Shown one piece after another: positions 57,395 through 64,000 of a stretch of DNA of 64,000 nucleotides. The position numbers were made by a program, and so were the translations under genes. The stretch is from Atopomonas sediminilitoris (GTDB lineage Bacteria > Pseudomonadota > Gammaproteobacteria > Pseudomonadales > Pseudomonadaceae). Positions within the stretch are counted from its first letter, which is position 1, and every line of letters starts with the position of its first letter. The notes below the pieces were generated by a model. It did no database searches. It was given only the letters and a program-made list of their open reading frames with translations, and was not told the origin of the DNA. Where the stretch lies: the NCBI RefSeq assembly GCF_022601735.1, contig NZ_JAKUMM010000008.1, forward strand, positions 186,001-250,000, written 5' to 3'.

Positions 57395-57513
57395 AACAGG
57401 TAATGACGCTTTGAACATTGCTGCTAAAGCGCCACCACAATGCCAGTCGTGTGTAGCGAAATGATGCGCTGCTCGCACTGGGTATCCCTCCTCGGAGGAT
57501 GACGGAGAGAACA

Positions 57514-59202
57514 ATGAGCCAGAATAATGATCAATTGAAGGACCAAGCGGCAGAAAACACGCTCAACCTTAACCCTGTCGTTGGGCTTCAAGGCCGTGAC
57601 ATTCTGACCTCTGCACGCATGGTGATGACTCAATTCCTGCGCCAGCCGGTCCACAGTCTCAAGCACATGGGCCATTTCAGCCTTGAGCTTAAAAACGTCA
57701 TACTTGGTCAATCTGAGATTTCTCCGACCTCAGACGACCGCCGCTTTAGCGACCCTGCGTGGAGTCAAAACCCGCTGTACAAGCGCTACATGCAGACCTA
57801 CCTAGCCTGGCGCAAAGAACTGAACGACTGGACTGACAAGAGCAGCATGTCGGAGCTAGACCGCGAACGCAGCAAGTTCGTGATCGCCCTGATGACCGAG
57901 GCCATGTCGCCCACCAACACGCTGGCCAACCCCGCTGCCCTGAAGCGCTTCTTTGAAACCGGCGGCAAAAGTCTGCTCGACGGCCTGAGCAACCTAGCCA
58001 AAGACATCGTGCACAACGGCGGCATGCCCAGCCAGGTCAACAAAAAAGCCTTTGAAGTGGGCAAGAATCTGGCCACCACCGAAGGCAACGTGGTGTTCCG
58101 CCACGATGTACTGGAACTCATCCAATACAAGCCGCTGTCGGAGCAAGTGTACGAGCGTCCGCTGCTGGTCGCGCCGCCGCAAATCAACAAGTTTTATGTC
58201 TTCGACCTGTCGCCAGAAAAATCGCTGGCGCGCTTCTGCGTGAAGAACGGTCTGCAAACTTTCGTGATCAGCTGGCGCAACCCAACCAAGGCGCAACGCG
58301 AGTGGGGCCTGAATACTTACATCGAGGCCATGAAAGAAGCCATCGATGTAGTGCTGCAAATTACCGGCAGCAAAGACGTCAACATGGTCGGTGCTTGCTC
58401 TGGCGGCATCACCACCTCGTCCCTGCTGGGGCATTACGCCGCACTGGGACAAAAGAAGATCCACAGTTTCACCCAGCTGGTCAGCGTGATGAACACCGAA
58501 GCACAAAAAGGCGTAGAAACGCCCGCCTCGCTGTTCGCCGAAGAACGCACCCTAGAAGCCGCCAAGCGCCACTCCTACCAAGCCGGCGTGCTGGAAGGCA
58601 GCGACATGGCCAAGGTCTTTGCGTGGATGCGCCCCAATGACCTGATCTGGAACTACTGGGTCAATAACTACCTGCTGGGTAACGAGCCGCCAGCGTTCGA
58701 TATCCTGTACTGGAACAATGACACCACGCGCCTGCCTGCCGCATTCCACGGTGACTTGATTGACCTGCTGAAGAACAACTCGCTGGCCACCCCCGGTGCG
58801 CTAGAAGTGTGTGGCACGCCGATTGACCTGAAGAAGGTTACTTGCGATATCTACTACGTAGCCGGCATCACCGATCACATCACCCCATGGCAAGCGTGCT
58901 TTACCTCAGCGCAGATGTTTGGCGGCAAGTGCGAGTTCGTGCTTTCGCAGAGCGGACATATCCAGAGTATTCTGAATCCGCCGGGCAACCCCAAAGCACG
59001 TTTTATTACGAACCCGAGCATGAAGGGCAATCCAGAAGAGTGGCTCAAGGGCGGCACCAAGCACAGTGATTCTTGGTGGCTGCATTGGTCGAAGTGGATT
59101 GCTGATCACTCAGGCAAACACAAAGAGGCTCCGGCCGGTGTGGGTAGCGCTAAGTACCCTGCCGCCGAAACCGCGCCCGGCACTTACGTGCACGAGCGAT
59201 AA
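57514..59202 (+). CDS. phaC1: Class II poly(3-hydroxyalkanoate) synthase 1
   Basis: Polymerises medium-chain 3-hydroxyacyl-CoA into PHA at the granule surface; 562 residues. The lipase-like box is MVGACSGGIT with nucleophile Cys295; catalytic Asp lies in ITDHITPWQ and His in SQSGHIQSILNPPG. The length and sequence are those of Pseudomonas class II synthases (no PhaE/PhaR partner). Start MSQNND at 57514 with GGAGAG upstream. First of the plus-strand phaC1-phaZ-phaC2-phaD cluster. Confidence 0.96.
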   Translation: MSQNNDQLKDQAAENTLNLNPVVGLQGRDILTSARMVMTQFLRQPVHSLKHMGHFSLELKNVILGQSEISPTSDDRRFSDPAWSQNPLYKRYMQTYLAWRKELNDWTDKSSMSELDRERSKFVIALMTEAMSPTNTLANPAALKRFFETGGKSLLDGLSNLAKDIVHNGGMPSQVNKKAFEVGKNLATTEGNVVFRHDVLELIQYKPLSEQVYERPLLVAPPQINKFYVFDLSPEKSLARFCVKNGLQTFVISWRNPTKAQREWGLNTYIEAMKEAIDVVLQITGSKDVNMVGACSGGITTSSLLGHYAALGQKKIHSFTQLVSVMNTEAQKGVETPASLFAEERTLEAAKRHSYQAGVLEGSDMAKVFAWMRPNDLIWNYWVNNYLLGNEPPAFDILYWNNDTTRLPAAFHGDLIDLLKNNSLATPGALEVCGTPIDLKKVTCDIYYVAGITDHITPWQACFTSAQMFGGKCEFVLSQSGHIQSILNPPGNPKARFITNPSMKGNPEEWLKGGTKHSDSWWLHWSKWIADHSGKHKEAPAGVGSAKYPAAETAPGTYVHER

Positions 59203-59223
59203 GCAAGACAGGAAGCAGTCATC

Positions 59224-60078
59224 ATGTCGAACGCCTTTATTTTTCGCACCATTGAACTGGACGGCCAGCGGATTCGTACCGCGGTTCGCCCCGGCAACGG
59301 CAGCTTAACGCCGCTGTTGCTGTTCAATGGCATCGGGGCCAACTTGGAGCTGGTTTTTCCCTTCGTCCAAGCCCTTCATCCCGATCTGGAAGTGATTGCG
59401 TTTGACGTGCCGGGCGTCGGTGGTTCCTCCACACCGTCCACGCCGTACCGCTTTCCAGGGCTGGCCAAGCTTGCTGCGCGCATGCTCGACTACCTTGATT
59501 ACGGCCAAGTCTCTGCCCTGGGCGTGTCCTGGGGCGGCGCACTGGCGCAGCAGTTTGCCCATGATTACCCCGAGCGCTGTAAGAAGCTGGTGCTGTGCGC
59601 CACTTCCGCCGGCGCGGTGATGCTGCCTGGCAAGCCCAAAGTGCTGCTGCGCATGGCAAGCCCCCGTCGCTATATTCAGCCATCGTACGGCGTGCATATT
59701 GCGCCCGACATTTACGGCGGGGCCTTTCGCCGCGACCCCACACTTGCGATGAAACACGCGGCCAAAGTTCGCTCATCCGGCAAAGTCGGTTATTACTGGC
59801 AATTGGCCGCCGGCCTTGGCTGGACCAGCATCCACTGGCTGCACAAGATCAAACAGCCGACCTTAGTGTTAGCCGGCGATGATGATCCGATTATCCCCTT
59901 GGCTAACATGCGCTTAATCGCTTGGCGCATTCCCAATGCCGAATTGCATGTCATTGATGACGGCCACCTGTTTTTGGTGACCCGCGCCGAAACCGTCGCG
60001 CCGATTATCATGAAGTTTCTGGAAGAGGAACGGCAGCGTGCCATTATCCACCCGCGTCCGCAGCTGGCCCGCTCTTAA
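59224..60078 (+). CDS. phaZ: Intracellular PHA depolymerase
   Basis: Alpha/beta hydrolase of 284 residues that mobilises stored medium-chain PHA. Nucleophile Ser in LGVSWGGALAQQ (GxSxG), oxyanion segment FNGIGANLELV, Asp in LAGDDDPIIPL and His in DDGHLFLVT form the triad. No signal peptide, as expected for a granule-bound intracellular enzyme. Located between the two synthases, 21 bp after phaC1. Confidence 0.94.
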   Translation: MSNAFIFRTIELDGQRIRTAVRPGNGSLTPLLLFNGIGANLELVFPFVQALHPDLEVIAFDVPGVGGSSTPSTPYRFPGLAKLAARMLDYLDYGQVSALGVSWGGALAQQFAHDYPERCKKLVLCATSAGAVMLPGKPKVLLRMASPRRYIQPSYGVHIAPDIYGGAFRRDPTLAMKHAAKVRSSGKVGYYWQLAAGLGWTSIHWLHKIKQPTLVLAGDDDPIIPLANMRLIAWRIPNAELHVIDDGHLFLVTRAETVAPIIMKFLEEERQRAIIHPRPQLARS

Positions 60079-60183
60079 TTCCGCGCAATACCCAAGCGTA
60101 GCCCGCAATGGGCTACGCTTTCCCTTCTTGTTGATACCCACTGATTACTCAATGATTTAACGTCCTGCACAGGAGTGCTTGTC

Positions 60184-61869
60184 ATGCCTCATCGCCAGAA
60201 CCCGGCCGAGCTACCGGCCAACGCAGAAATCATGGTTGCGAGCAACGCCATGGTTGGCGTCAGTGGTACGGACTTATTAGGCAGTTTGCGGCAAATCGCT
60301 TTTCACGGCCTGCGCCAGCCACTGCATACCCTCAAGCACATTGGCCAACTGGGCAAAAGCCTCGGCCATGTCGCTTTGGGTGACAGCGCACTGCAGCCAA
60401 GCAAGAACGACCTGCGCTTCAGTGACCCCACGTGGCAGTTCAACCCGCTGTATCGCCGCACCATGCAAGCCTACTTAGCGGTGCAGCAGCAGCTACACAG
60501 TTGGCTGCAAGAAAGCGATTTACCGCACGACGACAAGTCGCGCGCTTTATTCGTGATGAGCCTGCTCACCGACGCGGCTTCGCCCAGCAACGCGCTGCTC
60601 AACCCACAAGCAGTAAAAGAGCTGTTCGACAGCGCGGGCTACAGTGCAGTGCGCGGTATGCGCAACATGTTCGATGACTGGGTGCACAACGGCGGCCTGC
60701 CCAGCCAAGTCAACAAGCATGCCTTTGAAGTCGGCCGCAACTTGGCCGCGACCGAGGGCTCGGTGGTTTATCGCACCGACATGTTCGAGCTGATTCAGTA
60801 CAAACCACTCACCGAGCAGGTGTACGCCAAGCCGCTGTTGATCGTGCCGCCGCAAATCAACAAGTTCTACATTTTCGACCTAGCGCCGGAGAAAAGCTTC
60901 GTCCGCTACTGCCTGAAGAACGGCTTACAAACCTTCATCATCAGCTGGCGCAATCCGGATGCGCGCCACCGCGAGTGGGGCTTATCCAGCTATGCCAGCG
61001 CCGTGCTGGAAGCCATGCAGATCATTCAGCAGTTGTCCGCCAGCAAAGAGGTCCATCTCCTCGGCGCTTGCGCAGGCGGGATGAATATCGCGCTCCTACA
61101 AGGGCATCTTGCCGCCAAGCGCAAGCTCAAGCAGGTCGCCAGCGCCACCTATTTGGTGAGCCTGCTGGACTGCCACATCGACAGCCAATACACCCTGTTT
61201 GCCAACGAAGAGGCGATCGAAAGCGCCAAGCGCCGCTCATACCAGCAAGGCGTACTCAATGGCCGCGACATGGCCCGTGTATTTGCTTGGCTGCGGCCGA
61301 ACGATTTGATTTGGAATTACTGGGTCAACAACTACTTGATGGGTAAAGAGCCGCCCGCCTTTGACGTGCTGTACTGGAATAACGACAACACCCGCCTACC
61401 GGCCACCCTGCACGGGGATTTGCTCGACTGTTTTAAGCACAACCCGCTGCCGCGCGCCGGCGCCATCGAAGTGTGCGGCACGCCGATTGACCTGAAAAAA
61501 GTCACCGTCGATAGCATGACCATCGGCGGCATGACCGACCACATCACCCCGTGGGACTCGGTCTACCGTTCTGCCAATCTGCTCGGTGGCGACAGCCGCT
61601 TTATTTTGTCTTCCAGCGGCCATATCCAAAGCATCCTCAACCCGCCCAAGGGGCGCAGCAAGCGCTTCTTCTACCAAAGCGATGCCCTAGAAAGCGATCC
61701 GCGCGCGTGGCTCTACGATGCCAAGCGCCAAGAAGGCAGCTGGTGGGGCACGTGGCTTCGCTGGATTCAAGAGCGCTCTGGCGAGAAGCAAGATGCGGTG
61801 CCGGCGTTAGGCAACCAAAGCTACCCGCCATTGGGTGATGCACCGGGGATCTTTGTGCATGTGCGCTGA
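60184..61869 (+). CDS. phaC2: Class II poly(3-hydroxyalkanoate) synthase 2
   Basis: Second synthase, 561 residues, clearly homologous to PhaC1 over its whole length. The nucleophile box is LLGACAGGMN (Cys), with Asp in MTDHITPWD and His in SSSGHIQSILNPP. Start at 60184 (MPHRQN) because AGGAG sits nine bases upstream and would abut a GTG at 60175. Its stop overlaps the PhaD start. Confidence 0.95.
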   Translation: MPHRQNPAELPANAEIMVASNAMVGVSGTDLLGSLRQIAFHGLRQPLHTLKHIGQLGKSLGHVALGDSALQPSKNDLRFSDPTWQFNPLYRRTMQAYLAVQQQLHSWLQESDLPHDDKSRALFVMSLLTDAASPSNALLNPQAVKELFDSAGYSAVRGMRNMFDDWVHNGGLPSQVNKHAFEVGRNLAATEGSVVYRTDMFELIQYKPLTEQVYAKPLLIVPPQINKFYIFDLAPEKSFVRYCLKNGLQTFIISWRNPDARHREWGLSSYASAVLEAMQIIQQLSASKEVHLLGACAGGMNIALLQGHLAAKRKLKQVASATYLVSLLDCHIDSQYTLFANEEAIESAKRRSYQQGVLNGRDMARVFAWLRPNDLIWNYWVNNYLMGKEPPAFDVLYWNNDNTRLPATLHGDLLDCFKHNPLPRAGAIEVCGTPIDLKKVTVDSMTIGGMTDHITPWDSVYRSANLLGGDSRFILSSSGHIQSILNPPKGRSKRFFYQSDALESDPRAWLYDAKRQEGSWWGTWLRWIQERSGEKQDAVPALGNQSYPPLGDAPGIFVHVR

Positions 61870-62491
61870 TCAGCCACGGCCAAAAACCCGCGAGCGCATT
61901 TTGTTATGCGCTCAGGAGCTGTTTAACCGCATGGGCGAACCGCAGGTCACCACGCTGGAAATCGCCAATGAACTGGAGATCAGCCCCGGCAACCTGTACT
62001 ACCACTTTCGCGGCAAAGAACCACTGATTCTGGCGCTGTTTGAACGCTTCCAAAACGACACTCAACACCTGCTAGAGCCGCCAGTGGAGGCCGAGTTATT
62101 ACCCGATGATTATTGGTTGTTTTTACACTTAATCGTCGAGCAAACCATCCACTATCGGTTTCTGTTCCAAGACTTATCAGTGCTGGCCGAACGCATGCCT
62201 AAGCTCGCCCACGGCATGCGCCAATGGATCAACCGCCTTAAACAAGCCATTGCGCTATTGCTGGCCAAACTCAAAGCCGAGGACGTGCTCACCAGCGAGC
62301 TAGATTCACTCGGCAGCTTGGTTGAGCAGCTCACCATGACCCTGCTCTACTCGTTGGAGTACCAGCGCATGCTTGGCCAACCGAGCGAGGCGCGCATCGC
62401 TGTCTTTCAAATCATGATGCTGGTGGCGCCGCATTTAACCCCTGCGGCACGCCATATCGCCGAAGGCATGGCCAAGGATTACCTCGCCTAG
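61859..62491 (+). CDS. phaD: TetR-family regulator PhaD
   Basis: DNA-binding protein of 210 residues with an N-terminal TetR helix-turn-helix (RERILLCAQELFNRMG, ANELEISPGNLYYHFRGKEPLI) and a helical ligand domain. In Pseudomonas PhaD activates phaC1 and phaI in response to a CoA intermediate of fatty-acid breakdown. Start at 61859 (MCADQPRP) overlaps the phaC2 stop by 11 bp. Followed by a strong terminator shared with phaF. Confidence 0.93.
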   Translation: MCADQPRPKTRERILLCAQELFNRMGEPQVTTLEIANELEISPGNLYYHFRGKEPLILALFERFQNDTQHLLEPPVEAELLPDDYWLFLHLIVEQTIHYRFLFQDLSVLAERMPKLAHGMRQWINRLKQAIALLLAKLKAEDVLTSELDSLGSLVEQLTMTLLYSLEYQRMLGQPSEARIAVFQIMMLVAPHLTPAARHIAEGMAKDYLA

Positions 62492-62520
62492 CCTCACGCC
62501 GTCTTTACTGAGCATACAAA

Positions 62521-62551
62521 CAACAACGCCCGGCTAAGCCGGGCGTTGTTG
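62521..62551. terminator. Bidirectional terminator between phaD and phaF
   Basis: Stem CAACAACGCCCGGCT / AGCCGGGCGTTGTTG with a 1-nt nominal loop, between convergent genes; the A/T-rich outer arms provide U-tracts both ways. Confidence 0.85.
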
Positions 62552-62567
62552 TTGGAGCGCAACAGGT

Positions 62568-63182
62568 TTAGTTGTTGCCAGTGGTCGGCTTTGCGGCCGC
62601 CGGTGCTGCGGCAGGTGCCGGAGCAGCAGGCTTAGCTGCCGGTGCTGCTTTAGGCGCTGCAGGCTTCTTCGCTGCAGGCTTAGCGGCGGCGGGCTTAGCC
62701 GCTGGTTTGGCGGCCGGCTTGGCAGCAGGCTTAGCCGCAACCGGCTTGGCAGCTGCAGGCTTGGCCTTAGGCTCAGCCGTCAGTTGCTTGACCAGCTTAG
62801 ACAGCTCGTCGACCTTCTTTTGCAGGTCGCGAACTTCATTGCGGCTCGGCACGCCCAGGCGAGAGATAGCGCTGTTCAGACGGCGATCAAACGCCTCTTC
62901 CAACTCACTCCACTTGCCCAACGCTTTGTCTTTCACTGACTCCACCTTTTCCAAGGCGCTGTCTTTGGCCGACTCAACGTGCTTGAGCTGCTTTTCCACT
63001 TCACCCTTGGCCAGCTTCTCAGCCTTCTCGCCGTCTTCAACCAAGCCGTCGAACAGCTTAGCGCCGTCCTTGCCGACCTTGGCATAAGCGCCAAGACCTG
63101 CCAGCCAGATTTGACGAGAGTACTTTTCGACTTCCGCCAGCCAGGAATTGCTTTCCTTCACTTCGGATTTCTTACTAGCCAT
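62568..63182 (-). CDS. phaF: Phasin PhaF with histone-like tail
   Basis: PHA granule-associated protein of 204 residues. The N-terminal phasin domain (SWLAEVEKYSRQIWLAGLGAYAKVGKDG) is followed by a coiled-coil (~85-140) and a Lys-Pro-Ala-rich tail (~140-204) of AAKPAAKP-type repeats resembling histone H1, which binds DNA non-specifically and helps partition granules at division. Downstream of phaI with 20 bp between, hence co-transcribed. Confidence 0.95.
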   Translation of the reverse strand: MASKKSEVKESNSWLAEVEKYSRQIWLAGLGAYAKVGKDGAKLFDGLVEDGEKAEKLAKGEVEKQLKHVESAKDSALEKVESVKDKALGKWSELEEAFDRRLNSAISRLGVPSRNEVRDLQKKVDELSKLVKQLTAEPKAKPAAAKPVAAKPAAKPAAKPAAKPAAAKPAAKKPAAPKAAPAAKPAAPAPAAAPAAAKPTTGNN

Positions 63183-63202
63183 GGTGCCTCCTTAAAGTCT
63201 AA

Positions 63203-63616
63203 TTACTTAGCGCTCAGCTTCTTGATCGCGGCGCTCAGCTCGTCGATCTTGCTCGACAGCTCAGCAACGTCTTTCTTCGAAGGAATGCTCAGACGACCCA
63301 GTGCAGCAGAAACGCGCTCGTCGAATGCCTTCTCAACCACGTCCAGCTTAGCTTGCGCTTGGGTTTTTACATTGTTCTTAACAGAATCGAACTTGCTGTT
63401 AGCCGCTTCAACTTGCTCAGCAACCAGTTCTTTGCCCTGCTTTTCTACGCCTTCGCCTTCAGTGACCAGACCTTTGAAATAGTCCAGACCTTCTTTACCG
63501 GCTTTAGCGTAAGCGCCCAGGCCAGCCAACCAGATTTGACGCGCGTAAGCTTTAACGTCGGTCAGTACGGTAGCGTCTTGGGTTTCTGCAACTTTTTTAA
63601 CGGCAGCCTTAGTCAT
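63203..63616 (-). CDS. phaI: Phasin PhaI
   Basis: Small phasin of 137 residues, homologous to the N-terminal part of PhaF (DVKAYARQIWLAGLGAYAKAGKEG) and ending in a coiled-coil with DELSAAIKKLSAK but without the basic tail. It coats PHA granules. First gene of the minus-strand phaIF operon; AGAGGTG upstream of the ATG. Promoter should lie in the 155-bp region up to the next gene, where I see no confident match. Confidence 0.94.
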   Translation of the reverse strand: MTKAAVKKVAETQDATVLTDVKAYARQIWLAGLGAYAKAGKEGLDYFKGLVTEGEGVEKQGKELVAEQVEAANSKFDSVKNNVKTQAQAKLDVVEKAFDERVSAALGRLSIPSKKDVAELSSKIDELSAAIKKLSAK

Positions 63617-63712
63617 AAATCACCTCTATCTATGGTGGTAAAAACTCCTGGCTCATCCAGGCTTGTGGGCAAGATTAGGGATTGTCTTTAGAAAAGGCAT
63701 ACTAAGAACAAA

Positions 63713-63741
63713 AAAGGCGCCACTTTTTTTGTGACGCCTTT
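63713..63741 (-). terminator. Terminator after the FAH-family gene
   Basis: AAAGGCG / CGCCTTT outer stem plus CAC / GTG inner pairs around one mismatch; on the minus strand it is followed by TTTTTTGTT. Confidence 0.65.
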
Positions 63742-63771
63742 CCTATCGAAGCAAAGCAGCGAAAGACGGGC

Positions 63772-64000
63772 TTAGCGCACCGCCGCAGTAGCACTCAGCA
63801 CGTCACCCAGCGCTAAGGTCAGTTGATCGCCGGCAGCCAAAGCAGCCACACCCGCCGGCGTACCGGTTAGCACCACATCACCGGGCAACAACGTGAAGTG
63901 CTGGGCAATGTATTGCAGCAACGGCAGAATCGGCGTGAGCATCTCGGCGCTGTTGCCTTGCTGACGCAGCTGGCCGTTGACGGTCAGGCTGACCGGGATA
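63772..64000 (-). CDS. Fumarylacetoacetate hydrolase-family protein, C-terminal part
   Basis: Last 76 codons of a gene running off the window (5' end missing). The peptide reads QQGNSAEMLTPI, then LPGDVVLTGTPAGVAAL, the metal-site and C-terminal signature of the FAH family (2-keto-acid hydrolases/isomerases such as oxaloacetate decarboxylases and homoprotocatechuate-pathway enzymes). Substrate cannot be told. Ends at a terminator before phaI. Confidence 0.85.
   Translation of the reverse strand, partial: IPVSLTVNGQLRQQGNSAEMLTPILPLLQYIAQHFTLLPGDVVLTGTPAGVAALAAGDQLTLALGDVLSATAAVR

Noticed and set aside
62568..62800. Plus-strand Gly/Ala-rich frame opposite the PhaF tail
   Set aside because: Shadow of the AAKP repeat; repetitive composition gives long open frames on both strands.

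Overview
The window looks like a chromosomal segment of a gammaproteobacterium close to Pseudomonas (Pseudomonadaceae). The backbone order selO - SLC13 permease - metY - uspA - parA ... hemE - gltD - gltB - SPOR/ATPase - aroB - aroK - pilQPONM - mrcA - malic enzyme - nuclease - rpmE - priA ... DUF971 - phaC1ZC2D / phaFI closely follows what I remember of the Pseudomonas aeruginosa chromosome. A class II (medium-chain-length) polyhydroxyalkanoate locus with two synthases is typical of that family. Base composition is GC-rich throughout, apart from one AT-richer gene at 53.9-55.0 kb. I see no tRNA or rRNA gene, CRISPR array, insertion sequence or prophage, and no gene-free stretch over 300 bases.

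1-6.5 kb holds housekeeping genes: the end of selO, an anion permease, O-acetylhomoserine sulfhydrylase, a hotdog thioesterase, a tandem universal stress protein and a solitary ParA-type ATPase. 6.7-22.9 kb is a tightly overlapping one-strand operon for an aryl polyene (APE) lipid. It encodes a chain-length factor, acyltransferase, two acyl carrier proteins, a membrane protein, a fused AMP-ligase/dehydratase, a glycosyltransferase, an LpxL-like acyltransferase, an aromatic amino-acid ammonia-lyase, a thioesterase, a LolA-like carrier, an MMPL exporter, a halogenase-like flavoprotein, a lipoprotein, two ketosynthases, a dehydratase and a ketoreductase. The inferred logic is that the lyase makes an aryl acrylate, the ligase loads it on an ACP, the KS/KR/DH enzymes extend it without enoyl reduction, and acyltransferases plus LolA/MMPL/lipoprotein anchor and export it to the outer membrane. 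Three small envelope genes follow before the first clear terminator at 24.16 kb.

24.2-40.3 kb contains a lipoprotein gene, then minus-strand hemE, gltBD and the type IV pilus assembly operon pilMNOPQ with aroK, aroB and a SPOR-domain ATPase. 40.4-49.2 kb has mrcA (PBP1A), malic enzyme, an M48 lipoprotein protease, a thermonuclease-like nuclease, rpmE and priA. The rpmE terminator appears to lie inside the signal-peptide codons of the nuclease gene.

49.3-53.9 kb is an S-adenosylmethionine recycling operon: a SahR-like ArsR/methyltransferase regulator with a candidate palindromic operator, metK, ahcY and metF. It is followed by an AT-rich glycosyltransferase-like gene, an RhlE-type RNA helicase and a DUF971 gene. 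57.5-63.6 kb is the PHA locus (phaC1, phaZ, phaC2, phaD; phaF and phaI on the other strand). The window ends in a fumarylacetoacetate-hydrolase-family gene. Family assignments come from reading motifs, without database searches.
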